Assembly (NCBI GenBank): GCA_038240335.1
Contig: JBBSDV010000061.1
Coordinates: 1-15,864 of the forward strand
Direction: 5' to 3'
Length of the DNA stretch: 15,864 nucleotides
Source of the DNA: JBBSDV01 sp038240335
GTDB taxonomy: Bacteria; Chloroflexota; Dehalococcoidia; DSTF01; JACRBR01
Below are positions 6,590 through 14,150 of the stretch, in pieces (the first letter of the stretch is position 1; the number at the start of each line of letters is the position of its first letter). Below the pieces are notes generated by a model that did not search any database, had not been told where the DNA came from, and saw only the letters and a list, made by a program, of their open reading frames with translations. Position numbers and translations under genes: made by a program.

Positions 6590-7816
6590 ATGACGACTGA
6601 GGTCCGGCCACTGCGCGGCGATGCCGAAGTCGAGCGGCACGCGTTCATCTCACACTACGCGTTCAATCAGAAGCGCGACGAAGCGGCATTCGCGCGACGC
6701 CGCACATACTACGAACCCGACTGGTGCCTCGGCGCGTTTGCGTCTGGGGAGATGGTTGCAGGTCTCGTCGTCATCCCGTTCCAGCAATACGTGTCGGGCG
6801 CACAGATATCGCTCGGCGGCATCGCCTCCGTGAGCTGCCTGCCGGAGCACCGTCGCGGCGGGCATGTGGGCGCGCTCCTTCGCCATTCGCTGGAATCGAT
6901 GCGCGACGCCGCACAGATCCTTTCGGGACTCTATACGCCGCACTATTCGCTGTACCGCAAGTTCGGCTGGGAACTCGCCGGCCGCATCATGTCGTACTCG
7001 TTTCCGCCGAAGGTGACGCGGCCGCGGCTGCCCCAACCGCAGGGCTCGTTCGAGCGCGTCGGGCCGGATGCATGGCCGCGGCAGGCCGTGCTGCATGAGG
7101 CGCACTACGCAATCCGGAACGGCGCGTTCGCGCGTACTGAAAAGCAGTGGCGAAATCACGTCTTCAGCGACTATGGCAGCGGCGAGCGCGATGCGGCGAT
7201 CTGGTTGAACAGCGCCGGCGAGGAGCGCGGGTACCTCGTGTATGAATCACGCACACGCCCGGCAGCGGGCTCTCCATTCGGAGAGACGACCTTCCGCATC
7301 CACGACTGGGTCGCGCTCGACGCGGAGGCATATACGGCGATCCTCGGCTACGCCCTGAGCCACGATCTGTCGGATCAGATCTTGATGCTGGCGAGCCAGG
7401 ACGAGCCGCTGCTTCACGCCCTCGAAGAACCGGTACATGTCAAGCAGCCGGCGGGCGCCTGGCCAGGCATGATGCTACGTCTCGTCGATGTTGAACGAGC
7501 GATCGAAGCGCGACCGGCGGCGCGTTCTGCATCGGGCGCTGCCGCCACGATCGCAATCAGCGATGCGGCTGCGCCTTGGAACGAAGGCACGTGGCACGTC
7601 GCGTGCGACGACGGCCGAGTGACGGCCGAACGCACGAAGATCCTGCCGGATCTCACGATGGACGTGGGTGCGCTCGCAGCGATCTACAACGGGTTCGTGA
7701 AGCCGATCGACGCGGTGCGTGTGGGCAATGTGCAGGATGCCAGCGCCGCCGGGATCGAAGCGCTCACTGCGATCTTCGCACCGACGTTCTCGCCATATTG
7801 TCCGGACGATTTCTAG
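6590..7816 (+). CDS. Eis-like GNAT N-acetyltransferase with SCP2-type C-terminal domain
   Basis: This 408-residue protein has the layout of the Eis family: an N-terminal GNAT domain (about 1-140), a second GNAT-like domain, and a sterol-carrier-like domain (about 290-408). The acetyl-CoA motif is VSCLPEHRRGGHVGALL (81-97), a (R/Q)xxGxxG/A variant. SLYRKFGW (120-127) provides Tyr122, at the place of the general-acid Tyr of Eis. The protein ends in PYCPDDF; in Eis the C-terminal carboxylate takes part in catalysis, and this ending fits. Known Eis proteins acetylate aminoglycosides or other amines, but the substrate here is unknown. The ATG at 6590 is chosen because TATCAT lies just upstream; an ATG at 6521 would put 23 atypical residues in the repeat region. 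First gene of a likely three-gene unit. Confidence 0.88.
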   Translation: MTTEVRPLRGDAEVERHAFISHYAFNQKRDEAAFARRRTYYEPDWCLGAFASGEMVAGLVVIPFQQYVSGAQISLGGIASVSCLPEHRRGGHVGALLRHSLESMRDAAQILSGLYTPHYSLYRKFGWELAGRIMSYSFPPKVTRPRLPQPQGSFERVGPDAWPRQAVLHEAHYAIRNGAFARTEKQWRNHVFSDYGSGERDAAIWLNSAGEERGYLVYESRTRPAAGSPFGETTFRIHDWVALDAEAYTAILGYALSHDLSDQILMLASQDEPLLHALEEPVHVKQPAGAWPGMMLRLVDVERAIEARPAARSASGAAATIAISDAAAPWNEGTWHVACDDGRVTAERTKILPDLTMDVGALAAIYNGFVKPIDAVRVGNVQDASAAGIEALTAIFAPTFSPYCPDDF

Positions 7817-7824
7817 GAGCCCGC

Positions 7825-8526
7825 ATGAGCCTTCGTTTTCCCATTGTGTTGGCCTTGATTGTGTCGGGCGCGTTCGCAGCGGTTGGGTGTGGCGGCGGCA
7901 GCGGCAATTCAGACGCGGGCAGCCGCGCGACGGCGACGACGGACACCTTCGATCCGAACATCCTGTCGGCGATCGTTCTGGGGCCGGGCGACGTCCCCGC
8001 GGAGCTTCCGGCCGTGACCGGCGAGTTCAATGACAACACGATGAACGGGGTCACCTTCAACACCGTGTATGGCGGCAAGAGTCTCTATCTTCAGTCGACG
8101 GTGGGGCGCATCGCCGACAGAAGTACGCAGTCGCAGCTGTTTGATCGCCTGCGACGGTCGATCGCCGCGATCGTGAAGAACGAGCAGAACTACGATGTCG
8201 AGGGTGCGGACCGCGGCTATGTCTATGAAGGCACGGATCCGCCGAATCTGACGGGGCTGGTCTACAAGGGCGACTTCTTCGTGCTCATCGTTCTGCAATC
8301 GCAGGACAAGACGCGCTCGGCGGACGCGACGGACCATGCGGCGCTCGATCGATATATGAACATCGTCTTCGGCCGGCTGAAGCAATATCTGGCCGACCCG
8401 ACATCGTTGACTCCGATCCCGGACGCGCAAAAGTTCGGGACGGCGACGCCCGACCCGTCCTTCGTTTCGCCCACGTTTGCGCCTGCGTCGACCGACACGC
8501 CGACAGCCGCGACCGCGACGCCGTAG
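7825..8526 (+). CDS. Predicted lipoprotein of unknown function
   Basis: This 233-residue protein has a hydrophobic N-terminus and a lipobox AAVGC, with Cys22 as the predicted lipidated residue, followed by a Gly/Ser-rich tether. The middle (about 45-200) is a mixed alpha/beta region with no motif I recognise; it contains NTVYGGKSLYLQSTVGRI and a Tyr-rich stretch. The C-terminus (about 205-233) is a Thr/Pro-rich tail ending DTPTAATATP, similar in style to the linkers of the large exported protein in this window. The start follows AGGAG by 5 bases, and that site overlaps the stop of the acetyltransferase gene, so the two are probably translationally coupled. Likely anchored on the outer face of the membrane. 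No function is proposed. Confidence 0.85.
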   Translation: MSLRFPIVLALIVSGAFAAVGCGGGSGNSDAGSRATATTDTFDPNILSAIVLGPGDVPAELPAVTGEFNDNTMNGVTFNTVYGGKSLYLQSTVGRIADRSTQSQLFDRLRRSIAAIVKNEQNYDVEGADRGYVYEGTDPPNLTGLVYKGDFFVLIVLQSQDKTRSADATDHAALDRYMNIVFGRLKQYLADPTSLTPIPDAQKFGTATPDPSFVSPTFAPASTDTPTAATATP

Positions 8527-8535
8527 AGGATCGCG

Positions 8536-9390
8536 ATGCCGAACGTGCGCTTCGATGACGGGCTAGGCGCTATCACGACGACTGAACCCTGGCAAGTGAT
8601 CGGAGAGGACTTCGGTTTTACGGAGGGGCCGCTGTGGCTAGCGGACGGCCAGTTGATCTTCAGCGACACCCCGCGCAACGAGATCCGGTCGTGGCGCGAT
8701 GGAATGCTCGGCGTGCACCGAGGGGGAGACACGATCGGTCCCGATGGACTGACGCTCGACCTGGAGATGTGCCTGTTGTGTTGCGAACAGGACGGGCGGC
8801 GCGTCTGGCGGGAGCGCGACGGCGCTCTCGTGGTGCTGGCGACGCACTACGAGGGCAAGCGCCTCAACAGCCCCAACGACATCATCGTGCGGTCGGACGG
8901 CCGCATATTTTTCAGCGACCCACCCTACGGCATCAAGGAAGAGCAGCGGGAGTTGCCGTACAACGGGGTCTTCACGATCGATGTCGACGGCGAGATCGCT
9001 TTGCTCGCCACTGACTTCGACCGGCCGAACGGCCTGGCGTTCTCTCCGGACGAGCAAACGCTGTACATCGCCGATACATCGCGTAGCCACGTGCGAGCGT
9101 TCGACGTGGACGAGCGCGGCGAGCTGCGCAACGGACGCGTCTTCGCCGAGATGCGCGAGGTGGGACGCCCCGACGGGATCAAGGTCGATCGTGATGGCCG
9201 CGTGTTTGTGTGCGCGCTCACGGTGCAGGTCTTCGAGGCATCGGGCAAGCCGCTCGGCGTGATTGATTGCCCGCAAGTGCCGGCCAACTGCACGTGGGGC
9301 GAGGACGGCTCGACGCTGTTCATCACGGCCCGCACGGGTGTGTACTGGACGCGCATCGAAACCACGGGCATTGCCCCGTTTCTTCGTTAG
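8536..9390 (+). CDS. SMP-30/gluconolactonase-like beta-propeller hydrolase
   Basis: This 284-residue protein is of the SMP-30/gluconolactonase/LRE family, six-bladed propellers with a divalent metal that hydrolyse lactones or related esters. Metal ligands expected from the family are visible: Glu30 in TEGPLW, Asn165 in RPNGLAFS and Asp213 in RPDGIKVD. LNSPNDI (110-116) supplies the conserved substrate-side Asn, and FFSDPPYG follows at 125-132. FSPDEQTLYIADT and VFVC are blade strands. No signal peptide is seen, so it is probably cytoplasmic. AGAGGA precedes the ATG by 5 bases, and the gene begins 9 bases after the lipoprotein gene, so they are co-transcribed. The substrate cannot be told from the sequence. 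Confidence 0.9.
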   Translation: MPNVRFDDGLGAITTTEPWQVIGEDFGFTEGPLWLADGQLIFSDTPRNEIRSWRDGMLGVHRGGDTIGPDGLTLDLEMCLLCCEQDGRRVWRERDGALVVLATHYEGKRLNSPNDIIVRSDGRIFFSDPPYGIKEEQRELPYNGVFTIDVDGEIALLATDFDRPNGLAFSPDEQTLYIADTSRSHVRAFDVDERGELRNGRVFAEMREVGRPDGIKVDRDGRVFVCALTVQVFEASGKPLGVIDCPQVPANCTWGEDGSTLFITARTGVYWTRIETTGIAPFLR

Positions 9391-9399
9391 GCGAGGATA

Positions 9400-9414
9400 G
9401 CGCGAAAGTCGCGC
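9400..9414 (+). terminator. Short hairpin after the SMP-30 gene
   Basis: GCGCGA and TCGCGC form a perfect 6-bp stem around a 3-base loop, 9 bases after the stop codon. No T tract follows. It is a possible weak terminator or RNA 3' end structure. Confidence 0.35.
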
Positions 9415-9423
9415 GAGCCCTCA

Positions 9424-9447
9424 AGCTTCAGCCTCAGCTTCCGCCTC
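9424..9447 (+). repeat. Tandem 12-base repeat upstream of argF
   Basis: AGCTTCAGCCTC is followed directly by AGCTTCCGCCTC, agreeing at 11 of 12 positions. The repeat covers the region where a -35 box for the argF promoter would lie, so it may be a regulator site, or chance. Confidence 0.45.
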
Positions 9448-9453
9448 ACTAGC

Positions 9454-9459
9454 TATACT
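9454..9459 (+). promoter_or_regulatory. TATACT -10 element of the argF-cdaA-cdaR-der operon
   Basis: TATACT is 25 bases before the GTG start at 9485, and GGAAGG (9471-9476) lies between. The predicted RNA start is near 9466. No good -35 box is present at the expected spacing. Confidence 0.55.
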
Positions 9460-9484
9460 GGCGCTGCATCGGAAGGAATATGCC

Positions 9485-10411
9485 GTGCGCGGGCGGGATC
9501 TGCTGTCGATTGCCGAGCTGACACCGGACGAGATCGACAAGATCTTGCGGGTGGCGCTGAGCCTTAAGCGGGACGGCGGCGGCTACGACTATCTGCGCGG
9601 CAAGACGCTGGCGTTGCTCTTCGAGAAGCCATCGTTACGGACACGCGTCAGCTTCGATGTCGCGATGCAGGAGCTCGGTGGCCACGCGATCTACCTCAGC
9701 CAGTCCGAAGTTGGGCTCGGGCAGCGGGAGTCTGTCTCCGATGTCTCGCGCGTGCTCAGCCGTTATGTCGATGTGATCGCTGCGCGCACCTACTCGCACG
9801 ACACGCTGCTCGGTCTCGCTCGCCACGCCGATGTGCCGGTGATCAATGCGCTATCGGACGAAGAGCACCCCTGCCAGGCGCTCGCCGATCTGCTCACCGT
9901 ATTGGAACGATGCGGGACGTTGCGGGGCATCCGGTTGGCGTTCATCGGCGACGGCTTTAACGTCGCGTCGTCACTGGCGTCGGGCGCTGCACTAACCGGG
10001 GTAGAGTTCACGATGGCTTCGCCGGAGGGATACAGCTTGCCGGGCGCCACGCAGCGGTTGATCGCGGAGTCGGCTGTCCGCAACGGCGGCACGGTGCAGT
10101 TCTGCGATTCCCCCGCCGATGCGGTACGCGGCGCAGACGTCGTGTACACGGACGTGTGGGCGAGCATGGGACAAGAGGACAGCTACGCCGCTCGCAAAGA
10201 GGCATTTTCGGGCTTCACCGTGACGGCGAAGTTGATGGCGCTCGCGAAGCCATCGGCGATTTTCATGCACGACCTGCCGGCGCATCGCGGCGAGGAAGTG
10301 ATGGAAGACGTCATCGACGGCCCGCAATCGGTCGTGTTCGACCAGGCCGAGAACCGCCTTCATGCTCAAAAGGCGATCCTCGCTCTGACGACCAGCGACC
10401 GGGCGCTGTAG
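9485..10411 (+). CDS. argF: Ornithine carbamoyltransferase (altered HCLP motif)
   Basis: This 308-residue enzyme would transfer a carbamoyl group to ornithine, making citrulline in arginine synthesis. Carbamoyl-phosphate binding: EKPSLRTRVSF (48-58), where SLRTR stands for STRTR, and HPCQALADL (128-136). Ornithine side: GDGFNVASS (155-163) with Asn159, and DVWASMGQE (223-231). The usual HCLP loop reads HDLPAHRGEEV (262-272): Asp263 replaces the Cys that contacts ornithine in known enzymes. Everything else, including length, fits argF. The start is GTG with GGAAGG at 8 bases; the ATG at 9480 is out of frame. A related carbamoyltransferase acting on another amine cannot be excluded because of Asp263. 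First gene of the unit that continues into cdaA. Confidence 0.88.
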   Translation: MRGRDLLSIAELTPDEIDKILRVALSLKRDGGGYDYLRGKTLALLFEKPSLRTRVSFDVAMQELGGHAIYLSQSEVGLGQRESVSDVSRVLSRYVDVIAARTYSHDTLLGLARHADVPVINALSDEEHPCQALADLLTVLERCGTLRGIRLAFIGDGFNVASSLASGAALTGVEFTMASPEGYSLPGATQRLIAESAVRNGGTVQFCDSPADAVRGADVVYTDVWASMGQEDSYAARKEAFSGFTVTAKLMALAKPSAIFMHDLPAHRGEEVMEDVIDGPQSVVFDQAENRLHAQKAILALTTSDRAL

Positions 10412-10423
10412 GCCCGGCGGACG

Positions 10424-11215
10424 ATGCGCGATCCACTCAATTTCGTCCGCGACAACTTCCAGCAGTTCGACATTAGTTCGGCGATCGATATCGCGATCAT
10501 CTCGCTGATCTTCTTCTGGGTGTTAATGCTGTTGCGCGGCACGACGGCGATGGCGGTCATGCGCGGCGCATTCATCCTGCTGATCGCGGCGTTCTTGCTC
10601 GGCGGCGCGTTTGACCTGCGCGTGTTGAACTTTCTGCTGCGAAACTCGTTTATCGGGCTGCTGATCGCGATCCCGATCGTCTTTCAGCCGGAACTGCGGC
10701 GGGCGCTGGAACGCGTCGGCCGCACGGGTGCGCGGGCGTTCGGGACGAGCACCAGCAACCCCGGCACGCTGGAGGCGGTCAACGAGGCATCGCTCGACAT
10801 GGCGCACCAGCGCATCGGCGCGCTGATCGTGCTGGAGCGCGAGACGGGGCTGCAGGACTACATTGACAACGGCATCTCTGTGGACGCGCTGCCGTCGCCG
10901 GAATTGCTCGAAGGCATCTTCTTTCCGAACTCGCCTCTGCACGATGGCGCCGTGATCGTGCGCGGCAATCGCGTCGTCGCCGCCGGGGTGACACTGCCGC
11001 TCTCCGAGAACACACTGCCGGGCGAGCTCGGCACGCGACATCGCGCGGGCCTCGGCATCAGCGAACGCACCGACGCCGTCTCAATCGTCGTCTCGGAGGA
11101 GACGGGGCACATCTCGATCGCGGCCGAGGGGCGGATGCACACGCGGCTCGACGAGGCGCGCCTCCGGGCGCTGCTCGATCGCCTGCTCGCGGGCCGAAAC
11201 GGGCACGGCCGATGA
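10424..11215 (+). CDS. cdaA: Membrane diadenylate cyclase CdaA (DisA_N domain)
   Basis: This 263-residue enzyme makes cyclic di-AMP from two ATP. Three membrane helices lie at about 21-38, 44-62 and 70-87, followed by a short coiled stretch and the DAC domain (about 110-250). The two catalytic signatures are present: DGA at 174-176 (PLHDGAVIV) and RHR at 205-207 (GTRHRAGLGISE). Length and order match the family (also called DacA). The start codon is 12 bases after argF, with only a weak GGCGG before it. It overlaps the regulator gene cdaR by 4 bases (ATGA). In Firmicutes the third gene is usually glmM; here it is der. Cyclic di-AMP controls potassium and osmotic balance and cell-wall homeostasis in many Gram-positive bacteria. 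Confidence 0.97.
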   Translation: MRDPLNFVRDNFQQFDISSAIDIAIISLIFFWVLMLLRGTTAMAVMRGAFILLIAAFLLGGAFDLRVLNFLLRNSFIGLLIAIPIVFQPELRRALERVGRTGARAFGTSTSNPGTLEAVNEASLDMAHQRIGALIVLERETGLQDYIDNGISVDALPSPELLEGIFFPNSPLHDGAVIVRGNRVVAAGVTLPLSENTLPGELGTRHRAGLGISERTDAVSIVVSEETGHISIAAEGRMHTRLDEARLRALLDRLLAGRNGHGR

Positions 11216-12477
11216 ACTTCCTGCTGCGACTACCCGCGGCTCTCCTCTTCTTCGTTCGCGGCGGCGCGATCTCGATCGCGGGGAATCTCAGCCTCGCCGT
11301 CATCTCCGTCGGCCTGGCGACGAGCCTCTGGCTGTACGTGACGGACAAGGAGAATCCGACGCAGGTGCAGGCGTTCAACAGTTCGATTCCGGTCAAGTTC
11401 GTCAATGTTCCGAACGACCTCGCGGTGGCGAACGCGTCGGAGGCAAGCGTGCGCATCCGGATCGAAGCGCCAACCAACGAACTTGGGCAGCTGCGGGCCG
11501 ACGACTTCAACGCGACGGTGAATCTCGGCGGCATGCAGAAGGGGCAGGCGAGCATTGCCATCGATGTGACGCCGCCGAACAGCCGGATCAACGTCGTCGA
11601 CGTCAGCCCTTCGCGGATCGATGTGACGCTCGAGAGTGTGCGATCGAAGGAAGTGCCGATCGAGGTCGCATTGGTCGGATCTCCGCAGCAGGGTTTTGCG
11701 TCCGTCGGCAAGACTTCGGATCCGCAGACGGCGATCGTTAGCGGACCGGAGAGCCTGGTGGCGCTCGTCGATCGCGTTGCGGCGGAGGTCAACCTGACGG
11801 GGCTGCGCGTCGATGTCGCCGACGATCGAGCGTCCCTCAAGCCGCGGGATGCCCGCGGCGGGGAGATCAGCGGCGTCAAGGTGGCGCCTGACACGGCGAG
11901 CGTGAGCGTCAACCTCGAGCAGCGCGAGTTTAGCCTCGAATTTGTCGTGAATCCACTGGTCACGGGGCAGCCGGCGAGCGGCTACAACATCGTCGGCGTG
12001 ACGTCTGATCCGAGGCTGATCACGCTCACGGGGCCGCTCGACGTGTTACAGTCGATCGACGCCGTGCGCGGCATCGCGACGGAAGAGATTGCGATCGCGG
12101 ACGCGCGGAGTGACGTCGTGCGGCAGGTGCAGGTGACGCTGCCGCAGGGCGTGCGGGCGCAAGGCAGCTCGGCCGTGCGGGTAACGGTGGGCGTCAGGCC
12201 GGCGCAGGGCGAGTTGACATTCCGCATCGCGCCGCAGATTCGCAACGTGGGCGCCGGACTGGTGGTCAGTTCGACCGATCCGGTGTCGGTGACGCTCAGC
12301 GGAGATGTCCCGACCCTGCAAGCGGTGACTCCCGAGACGATCACGGTGATCGGCGACGCGGCGGGCCTGCCTGCTGGGCTGCACGCGATCCCGCTCCAAC
12401 TTACGCCGCCCGCGGGCACAACGCTCGTCCGGGCAGAGCCGGCGACGCTCGGCGTCGCGCTAGTACCGAGGCAATAA
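11212..12477 (+). CDS. cdaR: YbbR-domain regulator of diadenylate cyclase (CdaR)
   Basis: This 421-residue protein has one N-terminal membrane helix (about 24-43) followed by four YbbR-type beta domains at about 50-132, 136-228, 230-325 and 326-421. Each has strands of the form VxVxLxxx or ISVxG and a closing VxVxLxP element. The last three begin REFSLEF-like or ELTFRIAP-like strands. YbbR-domain proteins bind and modulate CdaA in B. subtilis and S. aureus, with the domains outside the cell. The 4-base overlap with cdaA means translational coupling, and it overlaps der by 1 base (TAATG). Domain limits are approximate. Some non-CdaA organisms have stand-alone YbbR proteins, but adjacency makes the CdaR role very likely. 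Confidence 0.92.
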   Translation: MNFLLRLPAALLFFVRGGAISIAGNLSLAVISVGLATSLWLYVTDKENPTQVQAFNSSIPVKFVNVPNDLAVANASEASVRIRIEAPTNELGQLRADDFNATVNLGGMQKGQASIAIDVTPPNSRINVVDVSPSRIDVTLESVRSKEVPIEVALVGSPQQGFASVGKTSDPQTAIVSGPESLVALVDRVAAEVNLTGLRVDVADDRASLKPRDARGGEISGVKVAPDTASVSVNLEQREFSLEFVVNPLVTGQPASGYNIVGVTSDPRLITLTGPLDVLQSIDAVRGIATEEIAIADARSDVVRQVQVTLPQGVRAQGSSAVRVTVGVRPAQGELTFRIAPQIRNVGAGLVVSSTDPVSVTLSGDVPTLQAVTPETITVIGDAAGLPAGLHAIPLQLTPPAGTTLVRAEPATLGVALVPRQ

Positions 12478-13835
12478 TGACGGCTGTTGCGCAGAAACCC
12501 ATCGTTGCGATCGTCGGGCGGCCGAACGTCGGCAAGTCGGCGCTCTTCAACCGGATCGTCGGTGGCCGGCCGGCGATCGTCGAAGATTTGCCAGGCACGA
12601 CGCGCGACCGCATCTATGGCGATGCCGAGTGGCGCAACCGCGAGTTCAAAATCGTCGACACGGGCGGTCTCGAGCCCGATGTACCGGGCACGTATACGCC
12701 GCTGATCCGATCGCAGGTCGAGTACGCGCTAGACGAAGCGGAGATGGTGTTGTTCGTCGTCGACACGATCAACGGCATCACTGCCGCCGACCTCGAGGTC
12801 GCCGACCTGCTACGGCGTTCGAACAAGCCGGTGCTGCTGATCGCGAACAAGGCCGACAACCGCGAGCGCGAGGGCGCAGCTGTCGGGTTCTACGAACTCG
12901 GCCTCGGCGAGCCGATCGCGATCAGCGCACACCACGGCCACGGCGTCGCCGATGTGCTCGACATGATCGTCGATTCGCTACCGCCATCAGATCCGATCGA
13001 AGACACGGAGGGGCTGCGGCTGGCGATCGTCGGGCGGCCGAACGTCGGCAAGTCATCGCTCGTGAACGCGATCCTCGGCGAGGATCGCGTCATCGTGAGC
13101 GACGTGCCGGGCACGACGCGGGATGCGATCGACACGCCGTTTGAGTTCGAGGATCACAACCTCGTGCTGGTCGACACCGCGGGCTTGCGACGGCGCGGCT
13201 CGATCGAGCCGGGGGTCGAGAAGCATTCAGCGATGCGGGCGCGACGCGCGCTCGATCGGGCGCAAGTGGCGCTGTGCCTGTTCGATCTGTCGGAGGGATT
13301 TACGGCGCAGGATTCGCACGTCATCGGCTTCGCGCTTGACTCGTTCCGGGGCGTGGTGGTCGTCGCGAACAAGTGGGACCTCGTGGCGGATGATGAGTGG
13401 ACGCAGGAGGACTGGGAGCGCCGGCTGCGCTGGAAGCTGAAGTTTGCGTCGTGGATCTCCGTGCGATTCATCTCGGCTGTGACGGGCGCCGGCATCCCGG
13501 AGCTGCTTGCCGAGGCCGTGCGTGTCGGCGCGGAGCGGCATCGTCGGGTCGAGACGGGGGCGCTGAACCAGGCTGTGCGGCGCGCGGTCGCACAGAAGCC
13601 ACCGCCGACGCCGTCGAAGGGGAAGCGGATCAAGCTGCTGTATGTGACGCAGGCGGAAGTCGATCCTCCGGTGTTCGTGTTCTTCCTCAACGATGCGTCG
13701 CAGGTGCACTTCAGCTATCGGCGCTACATGGAGAATGTGATTCGGCGCACGTTCGGCTTCCAGGGCACGGCGATCCGCCTCGTCTTCCGCGGCCGCGGCG
13801 ACGAGCAGGCGCAGGAGGAAGACTCAAAGTACTGA
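12477..13835 (+). CDS. der: Ribosome-assembly GTPase Der (EngA)
   Basis: This 452-residue double GTPase is needed for 50S ribosomal subunit maturation. The first G domain has GRPNVGKS (14-21), PGTTRD (39-44), DTGG (61-64) and NKAD (124-127). The second has GRPNVGKS (186-193), PGTTRD (211-216), DTAGLRRRG (233-241), NKWD (299-302) and SAVTGAG (333-339). A C-terminal KH-like domain lies at about 355-440 and ends TAIRLVFRGRG. Length fits the family. The start codon overlaps the end of cdaR by one base. The linker between domains (about 166-178) is acidic, as usual. The C-terminal tail is short and acidic. The function is housekeeping. Confidence 0.98.
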   Translation: MTAVAQKPIVAIVGRPNVGKSALFNRIVGGRPAIVEDLPGTTRDRIYGDAEWRNREFKIVDTGGLEPDVPGTYTPLIRSQVEYALDEAEMVLFVVDTINGITAADLEVADLLRRSNKPVLLIANKADNREREGAAVGFYELGLGEPIAISAHHGHGVADVLDMIVDSLPPSDPIEDTEGLRLAIVGRPNVGKSSLVNAILGEDRVIVSDVPGTTRDAIDTPFEFEDHNLVLVDTAGLRRRGSIEPGVEKHSAMRARRALDRAQVALCLFDLSEGFTAQDSHVIGFALDSFRGVVVVANKWDLVADDEWTQEDWERRLRWKLKFASWISVRFISAVTGAGIPELLAEAVRVGAERHRRVETGALNQAVRRAVAQKPPPTPSKGKRIKLLYVTQAEVDPPVFVFFLNDASQVHFSYRRYMENVIRRTFGFQGTAIRLVFRGRGDEQAQEEDSKY

Positions 13836-14032
13836 GTCGGCAAGAGCCTGCTCCTCTGCACTCCCGGCTCGGCTCGTTCGCCGTGCCCGCTCGCGTGTGA
13901 CCCGGATACAGTCGTCAATTAACAGAAAAAAAAAAGGGCTCTAGGGACACCCCCAGACCACCGGCGGGGAGTTCGCTGCGATCTCTGCACTCCTGCTTTG
14001 CTTGACTTGCGATGCGAATCGAGACGATAGCC

Positions 14033-14074
14033 GGAGCCCCGGCAGAGGCGCTGCGGCCTCTGCACTCCGGCTCC
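14033..14074 (+). other. Bulged stem-loop upstream of plsY
   Basis: GCAGAGGC (14042-14049) pairs with GCCTCTGC (14056-14063) around a 6-base loop. Beyond a bulge, GGAGCC (14033-14038) pairs with GGCTCC (14069-14074). It may end the der transcript or be part of a repeat; there is no T run. Confidence 0.45.
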
Positions 14075-14138
14075 CTCAACTCTCACCTCTCACCGCTCAC
14101 ATTCCGCGTCGCGTGTCCCGCTTCTCCGTACGCGCGCG

Positions 14139-14144
14139 TACACT
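14139..14144 (+). promoter_or_regulatory. TACACT -10 element for a leaderless plsY transcript
   Basis: TACACT ends 6 bases before the ATG at 14151, so the expected RNA start falls on the A of the ATG. There is no Shine-Dalgarno sequence upstream and no -35 box. Confidence 0.5.
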
Positions 14145-14150
14145 GGCGGC

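Larger units (their letters stand above)
13836..14150. other. Non-coding spacer between der and plsY, with repeats, A10 tract and hairpin
   Basis: No convincing gene is found here. The 11-base word CTCTGCACTCC appears three times (13854-13864, 13983-13993, 14058-14068), with partial similarity around each. A run of ten A lies at 13926-13935, unusual in this GC-rich window. A bulged hairpin lies at 14033-14074 (GGAGCC and GCAGAGGC pairing with GCCTCTGC and GGCTCC). No terminator with a T tract was seen. The plsY promoter is at its right end. Confidence 0.6.

Noticed and set aside
7576..7824. Longer start for the lipoprotein gene
   Set aside because: It overlaps the acetyltransferase coding region, and the signal peptide with lipobox begins at 7825.
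13926..13960. A10 run as a minus-strand terminator T tract
   Set aside because: Only a weak stem precedes the run on the minus strand, and no minus-strand gene is nearby.
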